A stretch of DNA of 64,000 bases from Mactra quadrangularis (GCA_025267735.1 CM046294.1:35557222-35621221), one strand, 5' to 3'; counted from the first letter of the stretch, positions 43,216 to 56,294 are shown. The notes: generated by a model not told the origin, from the sequence alone. Numbers and translations: made by a program.

Positions 43216-43495
43216 ATCTTTGATAATATGCTGCCCATGCCTTTCGGCATTTACTATAAAGTATAATAGCATCTTTATAAACTATTTTATTGGTTAAATG
43301 TTCCATTTATCATCTTAACAATAATTATAGTATATATTATTGGTATTTAAAGAAGATATTTTTGGTAAATGAACTTTTGTTTTATCTAATAGTGCAAACT
43401 TCTTACATTCTTAATAACAAGTGTTTATTTCCATGCTTTGGTGGAACCAGTATACCTTTGCGCATTGACGGAGCATGCCGGGGAAGGGACGAGGA

Positions 43496-43505
43496 GGGGG
43501 GGGGG
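43496..43505 (+). repeat. G10 run in a purine-rich patch
   Basis: Ten consecutive G within a GGAAGGGACGAGGA-type patch. Confidence 0.9.
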
Positions 43506-43833
43506 AGTAGGAGGGATCTAATGACGATGTCCAACGATCGTTAATAGTCACATACATGCACCTGTTTAGATTATGGATTTGAAACGCCAGTTTATGAAAA
43601 ACAGAATGGAGTGTTATTTTGAAAATGAGAATTTATTCAATATAGTGTTATTTTTTACTAAAAAAGACGATGTCCAACAATTACCAGTCTCATGAGGATA
43701 TTTTAACAATGAATAAATAAAGCATTGGATTTATTTCTGTCTGATAAATATCATAATAAAATTAATATTGTTAAAAATTTATATGTAAATAAAGTCACGG
43801 CCACTTAAATAAATATGAGACAACCAATCGTTT

Positions 43834-43978
43834 ATCATCATCAGAATCACCACTACCGTCATCATCACCATCATCATCCCTACCGTCATTATTATCAATA
43901 CACAATCATCATTATCATCATCATCAAAATTATCATTATTATCATCACCACCACCATAATCATCACCATCATCAGTGT
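43834..43978 (+). repeat. (CAT)n imperfect microsatellite
   Basis: CAT/ATC triplets with interruptions over about 145 bp. It is open on both strands and explains the low-complexity open frames here. Confidence 0.9.
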
Positions 43979-44402
43979 TACTCATATTAATCCTGGGTTA
44001 TACACCTTTGAAAATGTCTGGATTCGTTCTTGAATAGTTTTCAGGCATATTGTATAAGATTCTATGAGATGAAATTGAGACATTTAATGATTCCCAAGTT
44101 TGATTTGTACAACAAAGTGTCGTATTGTTGTCACTTTTCAATTCGTTTGTTCGATTTTAAATCTTAATTAAACTTTTAATTAGTTTCTTTATTTGATTAA
44201 TTATTTGTATCTGTTGAAAATCTCTTCGTGGAATTACAAAATGGTGTCAAACATTTGATTCTGAATACACTGTGGAAGATTGGTTTAATTCACTTATTTT
44301 AATACGTTTGGTTTCAGATTGTCACTATTTTACTGTAGCAGCCACGCCTTTTAATACATGTATTAAACTACTGATCGTTGGTGCACCTTAACAATGTACA
44401 AA

Positions 44403-44475
44403 AGAACAGAACAGAACAGGAATTTATTTAGAAAAGTACTTAGTACATACATGTATTCATAAATACAATAATTAA
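44403..44475. repeat. (GAACA)n plus 'GGAATTTATTTAG' end
   Basis: GAACAGAACAGAACAGGAAT followed by TTATTTAG and AT-rich sequence. The same pattern, inverted, occurs at 53232-53345. Probably one end of a dispersed element. Confidence 0.5.
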
Positions 44476-45436
44476 AGCATAAATACACACAAAATCAATA
44501 TAGTAACGTATACATGCAAATTTTGTTAAGAAGATGAACATATTTTCAAGTCTATATAAATAATAAGGTAGTATCACACATAATCAAAATATAAATATTA
44601 GGAAATTTAAACGATGAAATTACACAATATTTAGCTCAGTTGTCATTGTTAAAGCTTCTTTAACAATACCAACCTGGTTATTTCTTGTAATGGCTTTGTT
44701 CTACAGTGACCAGTCCATATATTTAAACCGTTTTGCTAAAACTTGACTCTATAATTTCAATTTTTAAAATACAAAATTAAATGCTGAAGTGTGGATTCTC
44801 ATTATTATTTAAATTCTTAAATTGGCATGTAAAACCGTTTAACACAATTTACTCTAATTTATATCAACACGCAGATTTTTGAGAAATAAAACAGTGGACT
44901 GAACAGACAAAATGCTAGAAGGGTTTATCCTATTGACACACTTTAAATAATAGCCAAATCATAAAATTGATTCAGAAATGAGATTATTTTTGTGTAGTGT
45001 TTCTCGACCACAAAAAACTAGCCATTATTGAATGATATATAATCTGTCATCACAGAGCACGAGAATTCATCTTCGAAAACCTTTGATCTTTGCCGACAAA
45101 AACATTAGAGTGTGCAATGGAACCAATTCATGTATGAAATTAACGTATAATGAAAGATGAGTCTTTAAAACAAAAATTTATAAAAAGGGGTTTAAAGCAT
45201 CACAGATTCAATGTCAGATGTTTTGTCTTACTTTGATAAAGGGACACGTGAGGTGAGGTCTTTCTCACCTTTAAAGTCACAAAGGCACTGGGGTTTGGTT
45301 ACACACGATTTATTCCATTTTTGTAATAAAAATGTTTGGTTATAATTGATACATTATTATACTATTAGTAGATTTCAATCAAAGAGGGATTTGGTCACAT
45401 GGTTTTAAGCAAATGAGCTCAATCGGTAAGAGGTTG

Positions 45437-45695
45437 CATAGGTGGATCTAACGGGGGAGGGGGTTTCTGAGGGTCCAGAACTCCCCCCGTAGAATTTCCA
45501 AAATGTATCTGTCCCCTAATGTATTTCTTGATTGTAAGTCATTTTTAAGTAGCATGAAGCATTTTTTTCGGTGTTTAACATAAATTTAATGGTTATGTAG
45601 TTTTTATTATTAATATGTTGCATTATTCTGCAAAATGTGGTTGTAGTTCGAAAGTTCGGACCCCCCTAGAAAAAAATCCTAGCTCCGCCCCAGGG
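45437..45695. repeat. Dispersed repeat, copy 2 of 2
   Basis: Partner of 10866-11135, same orientation. The ends are clearer here: GGATCTAACGGGGGAGGGGG on the left and CCCCCCTAG...CCTAGCTCCGCCCC on the right are roughly complementary. Confidence 0.7.
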
Positions 45696-45754
45696 TTGAT
45701 GGTGAATTTGCGATTTTCCGAGCAAAGAAGTAGCATAACGTCTTATTTTGCAGT

Positions 45755-45830
45755 CGGAACACTAAGGCGACCTTCTACGAAGATATGCTTAGAAAATCGC
45801 CAAGGAGTTTCTAATGTCATTTTGGTTTCG
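45755..45830 (-). repeat. Dispersed 55-bp core repeat, copy 2 of 3 (inverted)
   Basis: The reverse complement reads 'ccttggcgattttctaagc', 'cttcgtagaaggtcgcc' and 'tagtgttccgac', matching 13518-13600. Confidence 0.55.
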
Positions 45831-46146
45831 CTCATTGCTTGACAAACAGCTAAGTCTGGGGTTATTTAACGCTGTGGACGACCACTCACTGCAGCCATAC
45901 TGGATCCGAATCTCACACACTATAATTTTGTTTGCACAAAGCCAGATAAGTCTTTTGGTGGAATTCATTCTTTTGAACAGAGACTCACAAAAAGTCAATT
46001 TACCCCCCTCCTAATTTGAAATAGTTGACATTTCTGTTTCGATACCGTTTAACTCCGATATTACGATACATACCGTTGTACACAATATCGATGTATCCCG
46101 ATTATCCGGTATATTGAACCAGCCGGAACCATAGTGAAGCTAGTTT

Positions 46147-46204
46147 AGGATAGCTTGAGAGATTGCTTGCATCAATTATCGTTAATTGTTGTCTCAAGTT
46201 ATCC
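46147..46204. repeat. Imperfect hairpin
   Basis: AGGATAGCTTGAGA (46147-46160) pairs with TCTCAAGTTATCCT (46191-46204) with one mismatch. An inner TCAATTA/TAATTG pairing and a 9-nt bulge follow. No other copy is in the window. Confidence 0.6.
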
Positions 46205-47524
46205 TGAACGACTTATCAGTTCATATTTTTTGTACTTTTGCATTGTCAGTGCCGTAGCAAGCATTTCGTGTTAGGAGTAGGGGATCAATTATTTTGTTGA
46301 GGAGTTCAGTTAGACGAAAATAAACAGTGGTTTTAGAATTTTGCTATAATTATCTTGAATTATTATACTTTTAAACTTATCAAGGGGGATGGGACTTAGT
46401 CACACTCCTTACCCCACCCCTGATTTGACAATTAAACCTGCGCATGTTATCAATAATTCTTAAGTATTTTACTAACCATTTAAAATACTTTAAATTGTAA
46501 GGTGTATTGCATCATGAAACACAGATGGCTCGTACCACGGTATAAACTTGCACGACTCATCAACAACGATAAAGTGATTACTGTTTACTCATATATAGGT
46601 TTTAAAACTAATAGATTATGGGTTGCCCGCAAAAAGTGCGAATTTTACCCCAAAAAATACATTTATACTTAGTTATTATTGCTTTTTTTTCAAAATACAT
46701 AATCTATTCTAAAGTACAATTGTTTATGAATTTTATCTTTACTTCTTACGAAAACAAATACTTTCTTAATGTTGTACTTGAGTTGGAATTTAAAAGTGAC
46801 AGCATGAATGCACGTTTTGATGCCATGTAAACTTTTTAAAATAGATTTATTTAAACGCCGACTATCAACAATTGATATACATGCATTTAAGTTATGTAAA
46901 CGGCGGTTCTTTGACCCAACCAGCTTCCATTGGTCACTTTTTATTTACCAGTATTTTCTCTTCCACAAGTAGCTTGCAAGTTTTCCATCTACGCATGAAA
47001 AAATCGAGGTTTACTATCGACATTTTATTGGTATGGACTAAGGTATAACCAGTCGCGGTTGGAAATTTTCAACCCGGAACAGCGGGTTCGAAATCCGTCG
47101 CTCAACAATAAAATTCTTTTTACAAAAAAAAAACCAGCAGTTACACTAGTTTAGCTAATAATTTAGGCAAGCCTACATTTACGTAATTTATGAGCAATTT
47201 ACAACAATTTCCAGGGATGATATTTCATTTTAAAGATGACTTCTACTCAGATGGTTGATACAATCTTATTTTTGGGTATAAGATTATTTGGTAAACTGGG
47301 GATAACTTGTACAAAGCAATTAATTATTCATTACTCATTGTAACTACATTAAGAGCCTTTACATCATTGCACTTTTTGTTGCTGTTTTTTCTCCTTACAT
47401 AGCTGGTCTTAGAGCATTTTTAAATCGGGGTTACGTTTGTAAAAGACACACATAATTAATCAATTCGTCGACGATAACGAACTAAATCCTAAGCTGTCTG
47501 CATTACCAAACTTGTTGAATTTAC

Positions 47525-47730
47525 AATTTTGTCACAAAATACTTGCTAATGTCATTCTCCCTCCTACATCTTATTCAAGTAGGACAGTAATCAGCTTCTG
47601 GTGAAAGTTTAAGCTCAGTACCGGTGTATAGCTTAGGTCGTGAGACCCAAGTCTCTCTAGTGACAGTGATTAGTTCTACTGACCGCTGTAATATGACTGA
47701 AATATTGTTGTAATCCGACGTAAAACATTA
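47525..47730 (+). mobile_element. Degenerate SINE type 2 body
   Basis: 'cattctccctcctacat', 'taggacagtaatcagc', 'gtgacagtgattag' and 'actgaccgctgtaatatgac', then an end near 'ccgacgtaaaacat'. The head is lost. Confidence 0.5.
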
Positions 47731-47837
47731 CATGAAATTCACTTTACTTATTTAAAACTTAGTTCTAAAGATACAAGCCTTTCCAAGGACTGTAAATAGT
47801 TCAACGACAGGACTGAAGTGATCAGATTCCTATGCAT

Positions 47838-48060
47838 AGCTCTATTTAGCGAATTGTCTCCTGGCACCCTTCTTACACCAAAATGTATAAGTAAGTGATA
47901 TCAAATCGAAGGTACCAAAGACTAAAATGAAAAGTTTCTTAAGCGTAGCGCTAGCTAGCGGTTTATTCCCTGGTAATCTTCTTACTCCTTAAATGAACAA
48001 ACTGTGCTATCAAATTAAGGGTACCAGAGGGAGAAGCGCTAGCTAGCAATATGCTTAGGA
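47838..48060 (+). repeat. Imperfect tandem duplication of about 110 bp
   Basis: Two successive units share 'ggcacccttcttacacc' / 'ggtaatcttcttactcc' followed by 'tatcaaat...aggtacca' / 'tatcaaattaagggtacc'. GCGCTAGCTAGC follows at two places, about 47947 and 48038. Confidence 0.55.
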
Positions 48061-48414
48061 AACTGGCAAAATAATTTGGCTCTATGTGGCACAATGACAA
48101 AATCTTACCAATCCATATTTTTCAGTTTTTGTATTTTTTTCTTAATCAGGTCAAGTAAGGTTAAACAACATACATATATGACTAACAATGCAACTGTCTG
48201 ATGAATTGATACCAACACTTAGAAGTGTAGCCTATAGGCTAAAGTTGGCCTGTACTATACAGACATATTTTATACAGCTACTGTGGTATATGTATAATTA
48301 ATGTATGTGGGCTTTCTAATGATGTGTTTAACCTTTGTTCTAATCTGTTGTCCCTGGACGAAGACAAAGTTAATGTCTAATAATGTAAATAGAAAAACTG
48401 ACACTCTTAATTAT

Positions 48415-48618
48415 CATAATGATAATGATGATGATGATGGTAATGATAATGAATACGATGTTGTTGTATATTATTTGATTTTGTTTATGATGATTATGAA
48501 ATATATGATGACAACAATAATGGTGAGTGCACGTAATAATACTGATGATGATAACGGTGAAATGGTACTTAAGATAATCAATTTGATGTCGCTTACAATG
48601 ATGATGATGATGATTTAA
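48415..48618 (+). repeat. (GAT)n imperfect microsatellite
   Basis: GAT/AAT triplet tracts at about 48415-48450 and 48541-48618, joined by diverged sequence. Accounts for the Asp/Met-rich open frame here. Confidence 0.85.
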
Positions 48619-50641
48619 ATAATACTTATAGTGATATTATAAATTTGATAATGTTGATTATGACTATGCTATGTTCCTGCCTCTATGAGTGGTTGAATAT
48701 TCAATTAGTGGTCAAAATATTCATTTGTGCTTCATTGAGGGTTTTGACTCCGGCTTTTTATTTTTTCATGAATATTAGTCATCTAATTGTAAGAGGCAAT
48801 AAAGAGTTGTTGTTTAAATAATAATTTGACCTATTTGCTGCAAATATGACGTCATTTTAAAGGTTATGTTTTGGGACCCGTCATTGTTTTGTTTATGTAA
48901 TATAGTTTAATATGCCACCATATTTCAACCAGTTGTTAACGGTACAACCTTTTATATATATTAGTAAACGATACATACTGGTTGATGTTGGTTTAAAGCC
49001 CCACATTTTAAACAGATAGAATCATAAAAAGGGGACCGCCCCCTTAATCAAATTTTCTGGGACGCACCATTCACAGCGTACACCAGCATATTTGAAAACA
49101 GTAAGAGCCATTGGTAGCTTGCTAGTGTCGAAGACAGGACTTTGTGACCCCTCTTTGACTATGCAAAAATCAGGGCTAAAATGGGGTCAAAATCTGTCTG
49201 AAAAAGCACCAGTAAAAATACAGGCCTGTCTCAAAGATTAAAGGCAAAGAGGGAATGCTTTCAGAATATTTTAGACAGTTGAAAGTCAAAGCCAGTCTAT
49301 TGCTTTATTTAGATTCATCTTTGATAGTACATGGCTATACGCTCGCTGTGTCTCTGTATTGTGGGCTTATCTGTCATCGCTTTTATGTTTTGTCAGGAAT
49401 TTAACTGTCATCAATGTGGACCTAAATGTTAAACTACTAAATACAATGTCGATACGGTATAATGTTTTTCATTCCTGATAAAAAGCAAATTTGTATTTTC
49501 TGTTTGCTTCTGTGTTAGTAACTTAGGAGTTTACATCTGCACGCTTGCGTAATACATGTACAATGTACTAAATTAAATAAATGTATTAATAAAGTTGGGT
49601 TTACTGTTAGGCCACACTTTTTACATTTTTAGTCTTACGGGAATTTTCTTGAAAAATGAGTATGGTGGTTAATAAAAAAAACAATAATCAGGAATTTTTT
49701 CTTCAATTTCTGAAAAATTAGGGTCGGGATTTTTGTATGACGAAACATATTAAAGGTCTGGCCATAATATTGATTTCTTGGTTTAAAACCGGAACATATG
49801 ATTGAAACTGACCACAAATCTCAGTTTGAAAACTATAAAGCAAAGCTCTCAGTTTCACAGTTGCAGCAAATGTATTCCAATTAGAATCGTGGGCTTAAAT
49901 ACGAAAATGGTTATTTGTTCAAAATATGCGGAGCAAATAAAAAAATTAAAACTGGACTACATCCTTAACATGCGAAGGATCATTTATTTCCACATTCGGA
50001 CCTCCTCGGCGTCGTTGCATGTCTTCGATGAAGACCACCGTGGCGTTCCGAGTGAAAACACAATTTGGAACTTACATCTGACTTACAAACTTCTCGGACA
50101 TTGTGAATCTTACAATTTAGTAATTTTGAAGTTTTCAGACAAAATACACATTAATCGATGTAAAAAGCAATAATTTAAAACACATTTACAATTTCTTCAT
50201 GTAATGAATTAAAATTCTTGAATGAAAACGAAGCCGCCCTTTCAATCAAGATTGCCATGGTTGAATAGCTTATCTAATTGTAGCAAACGATCGAAGTTGT
50301 CGAAAAAATGTACTTAACTTGTTCGTCGTAATTTTGTGTTAATTAAGACGGCCCATACTTCATCTTGAAACATTTTCCCTTTTATCTCACGTGTTGAAAT
50401 GTATACACTAATAGTTGTTTATTAATCAGCCTGAAGCATGTTGGTATGAAAACTTGTGAACTTGTTTAACTTTTAGTTGTCCATTCTTTTGTTTTATTTT
50501 TGTTTTACTTTTGTTTTAATTATATTTAATTATTGAAAGATTAAACTCAATTGATAACCGAGTTATTTTCTTTCTGTTGAGAGTTCGTCTGCTATTTAAC
50601 AGAATGATTCAGCAGTTTTCATAATACATGAAGGAATTCCA
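48619..50641. other. No gene identified (within the presumed Wnt11 intron 1)
   Basis: Non-coding by eye. The longest open frame, 49802-50173 (123 codons), overlaps a dispersed repeat core at 50008-50052 and has no domain I recognise. Confidence 0.4.
50008..50052 (+). repeat. Dispersed 55-bp core repeat, copy 3 of 3
   Basis: 'ggcgtcgttgcatgtcttcg' followed by 'accaccgtggcgttccgagt', in the same orientation as 13518-13600. Confidence 0.5.
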
Positions 50642-50790
50642 GTATTGTTCTTTTTTCTCAACTGTCAAAACATGAATAATTTCACGGTGAGTTCGTGCTC
50701 TTTGTCTAACACTCGTGATATTAAGATAGTTTGTAATCATCCACCGTGAAATTATTCAAACTTTGACAGTTGAGAAAAAACGAGCAATAC
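50642..50790. mobile_element. MITE family 2, copy 2
   Basis: GTATTGTTC then TTTTTTCTCAACTGTCAAAA and ATGAATAATTTCACGGTGAG on the left; the complement TCCACCGTGAAATTATTCAA, CTTTGACAGTTGAGAAAAAA and CGAGCAATAC on the right. At 149 bp it is shorter than copy 1. Confidence 0.85.
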
Positions 50791-52049
50791 AATGCATTGG
50801 AATGTTTTATGCTTAACTGCGCTTGCTCGATACTTTTTTGACGGACCTCTATCAGACCACGGACAAAGTTAACTAATTGGTAGTATCGAATTGGCTCATA
50901 AGGAACAAATCCGAGTCAGTACGATTAAAAATACGGCTAATTCTCATGCGGATCACTTGGACGATATCGTTATAATCACAGTCTGAGATACTGAAACCAG
51001 TCATATTGATCACGGCGGTCAATCGACCTACTTACATTAGTGTAAAACCTTACTAAAACAAGAAAGTTTGTCTAGGCTTAAAATGTTCAATACCGCTTCT
51101 TTTTTTATTAAAATACAGATTTTAAAAGCTGGGACATGTTACTTGAGTTTTATTGAGATTCCAAAGTCAGATAAAAAAGGGGCATGAAATTAAGACCCCG
51201 GAAGTATTTAATGTATTCTGCATAATTGTTTATAAGTTGAATTTATAAGGCTTAAAGGGATACTATTGTAGTAGACTATAATACTTGCACTCTCATGGCT
51301 TAAAGCATGCTTTTAAGAGTGAAGCATTTCTCGGCGCTCGCAAATTCTCAAATGGTTCTGAGTTCAATCAAAAGGATTTTTACCTGGTTGTACCAAATCC
51401 ACTATGTTAAAAAATGTTTTGATTCTCACCTGATGTCAGTTCAAAGAGAGGACAAAAACCTCACGGACAAAAAACATGAGTTAAATGTCTAGTCTAGGTC
51501 TGGTTCTTACATCTTGTTGAGTTATAATGAAAGACGGGAACCAGCTGTCATGTTTACCCTTAGTCTAACAATTTGGAAGATCTCATTCTACGTAAATATT
51601 ATATAAAAGGGTCACAAGTTGAACCCAAACATGCCATCTTTCCTTGTTTCATCGTTTCATAAAAAATACTATAAGTAAAGCTGTAAGGGATATATATTAC
51701 TTGACCTAATAGTTTGAAAGTGCATATGGTCTTGATTGAAATATTTTGCAATCTAAACTTGAAAGTGGATAACAACATTGGTTTTATGTGCTAAAAGTCA
51801 AGGCATCAAAACGTTGTAAAATTCGCAGAAGTGATTTTTATTTGGTTCTAATTGCTAATGGTCAAATCATTTAGATGTTTAGTAAAGTTCGTCAAGGCGA
51901 TTTAATGCAGACAATTTACCATGATATCAGCATGCACATGTATGTATTTACACGATAATTGCCACTGTGTACCGATTGTTTCGAAATTTGTCAGTCTGTA
52001 TATAGTATAGAGAATGGTATTGGAATTCCCAACTTGTATTATTTATCAT
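50791..52049. other. No gene seen
   Basis: AT-rich non-coding DNA. The 61-codon frame at 51307-51492 has no recognisable domain and no flanking splice signals that fit a Wnt exon. Confidence 0.4.
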
Positions 52050-52520
52050 CTGTGTTAATTGTATAGTGGAAGTCGGAAGAAGGGCCGTAGAAAGTACATT
52101 TCCATGACCAACTTCCATGGATGTATATTGGGTTTTTTGTCATGTTTTCGAACCAACGAGCCAGGGATTGACAGCCAAATGCGTTTGTTACCGCCTGTTC
52201 TAACTGAACCATTTGAATGTACATGTATTTAATGACCAAACTCCACGAAGTTATGTCAGCTCTGACTTGAAATCGGACCTACGACTACTAGATGGACTGT
52301 CAGGCGTGGTACAATCTTAACTTACTGGGCGGGTAGAACCATAGGGAGCCGACATGTATGTACATGTATAGTGTTTCTGATTCGGGACCGTACCGGCCAC
52401 ATATAGTTAAAACACATTAGTTAACCAAACTGCACGAAGTTAGGTAGGTTAAATAGGATTCCCAAGTATAACAACCTTACGGTCCCTGGATTCACTGTCA
52501 GACGTACTACCGACTTAAAT
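52050..52520 (-). mobile_element. Three successive antisense SINE type 2 heads
   Basis: Read on the minus strand, the 'ttcgtggagtttggtcat' block with a degraded tRNA-like head occurs near 52422-52520 and 52218-52330. A third unit at 52050-52215 has 'ttggtcatggaaatg' and a head with CCCTGGCTCGTTGGTTCG. All are diverged; only heads and the first body block remain. Confidence 0.55.
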
Positions 52521-52947
52521 AAGCAAACAGACAACATCATAATGTACACTAAGTTCAAAGTGATTAGACAATTCTTATATTTCACAAGACTTACAGGAAA
52601 TATCTAGATAGATCTGTGACTATGATATATAGGTGGTTATTAACCCATGGTCAAGTTACATATATGATGAGGTGATTGCATGATACTCGTGGTCAGTTAT
52701 GTCCAGTTATGTCCTGTTGTGATAGCAGCGTATGATTAATGTCCGAAATAAATTTCTGTACGAACTCTATTCCAGAGTTTAATTAGCAGACGACAGGGGA
52801 AAATGAGTAAAACTCTCAGATTTATTGGCCATATAAAATGGCGAGCCATCATAATAACTACCTTAACTTTTTAGTCTGATGTTATATGGTCATAGGTAGT
52901 CGCAATTATTAATTACAATTGTTGGGTGTTTCTATTAATTTTCTATA

Positions 52948-53345
52948 GACAAGACAAGACAAATTTTATTCAAGAAAATTAAGACCACCGGCAAAAAATA
53001 CAACAATACTCTACATGTTTACAAAGTAAAATAATTAGATACGTTGTACATAGCATATTTGAATATTTCATATTCTTGAGCAAATTTTGAATTCGATTTG
53101 ACTCCTGGAATCAAACTATCCCCCCTTAGCAAGCTGAGTATACATGTACATGAATAGTATAAAAAAGCACGTTGAATTGTAGAGTGGATTGTGTTATATT
53201 TACATATATGATGCGTATAACTCAAGTCCTGCAATAAAATTCATGTTCTGTTCTGTTCTACCCTATTCCATTTTGTTCTGTACCATTCTGTTCTACTCTG
53301 TTCAAGTCTGTTCTGCTTTGCTCTGTTCTGTTCTGATAAGTTTTG
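52948..53345. repeat. Element bounded by inverted pentamer-repeat ends
   Basis: The left end (GACAA)n then ATTTTATTCAAG; the right end 'tcctgcaataaaattcatg' then (TTCTG)n to 53345. Read as reverse complements, the ends share TGAATAAAATT followed by a TGTTCT/TGTCT pentamer array. The interior has no coding capacity. Confidence 0.5.
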
Positions 53346-56294
53346 ATCTGTTCAGTTTTGTAAAACAATTCATCTTCATGTACTTAATGCAATTCTATAC
53401 TGAAGTGGAGTTTACGACTATAAAATTAGATCGTAAGTATGATGCTAAAATACCCGTTTGCCGATAGGGCCTTCGTAATTTATTCTTTGTTCAACGTCCA
53501 CTCAATATGTTCAAACCTACCTAAAGCTTGTGAAAACTGATATGAGACAGAACATTACATTTTTTATATTATCAACATGCATTCAATCAGTTCAAAAAGT
53601 GTGGTAATCGAAGTTTATCATTTATCTGTCGCAGGTCAATTTGTTATTTGCAATTACATGTATTATTAGGCAGAATAAGACAGCACACGACTTAGTAGAG
53701 CAATGAAAAACAAAATGTTTGCTTCGGTAAACCAGGGATTTTATATAACATGGATTTGTAACGATAAGTAAATGTAATAGATTTTCATCAAATTTCACTG
53801 TCGTCGCTATTATTTCGCTATATTATTTCGCTATATTTGTACCAGTACCATTCAAATTGACATAAATGTTAGGGAAAATGTGTTTCTAGATGATTTTGAG
53901 GTACATTACGCTCACAGACTGTTTCACAAAATAATGCATTTTCCCGCCGATCTGCCATGTTTAACCCCATTTTACATCACCTAAAGTCATATTTTCGGTC
54001 ATAATTGCAACAATGTTTTGTCACAAACTTCAGAAACATTCACAAGTTGCATGGAAGACATGTACAAAAACATAAATCAAGTTTTTAAACTCTGGAATAG
54101 TTTGTACAGCCTGCTTCAGCCAGTTTTACACAGTGACGACCGTGAAAATTCAAAAGAGCACATACTTACAAATCCCTGTCATATAGAATCCCTGGGCAAA
54201 CTAGTTTTATTTTTTGTTAGGGTCGAAAACAACATTGGAACTTGTAAAACTGTCATTTTGTACTCTATTTTGCACCATCTGGAGTAATATTTTCGGCACA
54301 AGATGTGATTAATAAAGGGTGTACAGCATGATCAACACAGATGTTGGACCAACAATATAATAAATACATTAATTTAAGCGCAATGTATAGTTTGCAAACT
54401 TCTTGTCTTTTTTTGCTTGTTTGCTCGGTTCTGCTATATGCTTTTGTCTGGTATGTTCTGTTCTGTTCAGTTCTGTTCGGTACTGTTCTTTAATATGATT
54501 GTAAAAGTCGAAAACCTGCGCCCCAGCGAACGCTAAACATTAAACTTTGTTGGTATGGCCTAGGATGTAACGATCTCTTAAAATACATGAACTAATATAT
54601 ATCTGATCTAAATAATGGCAATGGCACTTCAAACAATGAATCTTAAACTATATTTATCAATATTTTGCATCACAAATTCCAACTTAACAATGAAACACTC
54701 TTCAGGAGTGAGGTTCAAATGGTATGATGCCGTACGCATGCGCAGAGCTAAAATATTTTATTCAATTCTAAAACGAGGCTACAAAAATCGTATTAAGTTT
54801 ATTATAAGTAATTGATAAATAGTATGAAAATAGTTAAGCTTAAATTCTTTGCACTTGTATATAAATGATTTTAAGTGTGTTGGTTTGAGAAAGGCAGTAA
54901 AATTGAAGTTATTTTGAGTGCATATCTACAACAAGTTGATTCGGATTAGTTTTGTTTTGTTAGTTTCCAATGAGTGGATTTTGTATCTGAGTTGCTTAAA
55001 ATAAAAATGACGTCATCGCTAAAGCGTTCAGAATATTTCAAAAAGCCAGAGACGAAAACTTTTCGGCAAGAATCTCGACGTCGTTTATACGACTTTTGTT
55101 ATATTCTTTAACTTAAAAATAATATTTAATGGTTGTATTAATCATTAAATACCGTGTAGACATTATATTAAATCCTCATAAAACATGGGCGACTTTGATT
55201 ATGACGTCATTGTCGTAAAATAATGTGTCATTGCAATGTCGTAAAATTACCGAAAACAGAACGTTTTGTTTTTGATTGACCTTCACCGACAGTAAGGAAA
55301 CGCTTATTGTTTCCTTTATTAACTCCAATGAGTCAACGACTGCATTGCATGCTCGAGAAATGTTTACTTATCATGTAAACACAGGCAATGCTTACCGAAA
55401 GAAACAATGAACGATGCGATTGTCACTGTTGCAACGGCTAAACAGAACTTTTGCCAACCGTTGATTTGTGTCTGCTCCCACAATGCAATTTTCAATATGG
55501 TCAAACTTTTTTCAGAATATGGTTGTGCCCAGAATGAGGCTGGACATTTGTTGAATGGCATATCAACCTTTTACGTCTATTTGACACAATTTCCCATAAT
55601 TTCGTGTCACCTTCACATGCGATTTTTAGTACCGAAAATAGTCGAAAAAAAAACGATAAGGTGTTGAAAAAATCAGTCAGAACGGGTGCTAAAACTTGCA
55701 AGCTTGTGATTGTTCCTAATAACTTAGTTAGGCAGACTGTCCGCCTTATATCAATTTGACTGTTATAATGGAACGTACATGAAAGACTTAGCAACGACTA
55801 GACAAAGTCGAAAAAAAATTCAAAACAAATACAAAAGGGCACTTTAAATGGAAATAGACGTGTAAAGAAACAAAATAAAAATGGTTAGGCGCACTGTCCG
55901 TCTCATAAGACTTACTTAGAAGACAGAACAAAAAAATCCAAAACTATTAACAAAGCGTTTTCGAGAAGGCAGTTTTTGAGAGAGAGAAAGAAAGAGAGAG
56001 AGATGGAAAACGAGAGTAAGTGTATATTGACTTTTACAAGTGACTGAACATTATGTATTTAGATAATTACATTATTTGATTTATAAAACAGATTGGTTGG
56101 TAATTGCATATATTCTAATTATCCAAAACATGAAATATATACATTTTCTGTATCTATCTTCGGTAACACTCAAATACAGTACAACCTGTCTTTAAAGTCA
56201 CCTTTAGACATCAATATGTCATTGACAACAACATTGGTTTGATCGGTAGCGCGTACCGTCACCTTTAAACTATGAAAATCTCTCAACGACGAAC
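53346..56294. other. No gene identified
   Basis: AT-rich non-coding by eye. A second (TTCTG)n patch lies at 54440-54490 and a GA-rich patch at 55978-56003. Opposed open frames at 55364-55794 and 54018-54287 have no domain I can name. Confidence 0.4.

Noticed and set aside
43779..44033. Asp-rich and His-rich frames on opposite strands
   Set aside because: By-products of the (CAT)n microsatellite; the same holds for the (GAT)n frame at 48301-48618.
47060..47105. tRNA-like 'cagcgggttcgaaatccgtc'
   Set aside because: Only a B-box-like word; no acceptor or D arm can be built. Probably a SINE relic.
49802..50173. 123-codon open frame
   Set aside because: Overlaps a dispersed repeat core, has no recognisable domain and no sign of a proper start or splice pattern.
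55364..55794. Opposed open frames of 65-97 codons, one with a hydrophobic stretch
   Set aside because: I looked for a receptor or transporter exon but found no motif and no fitting splice sites.
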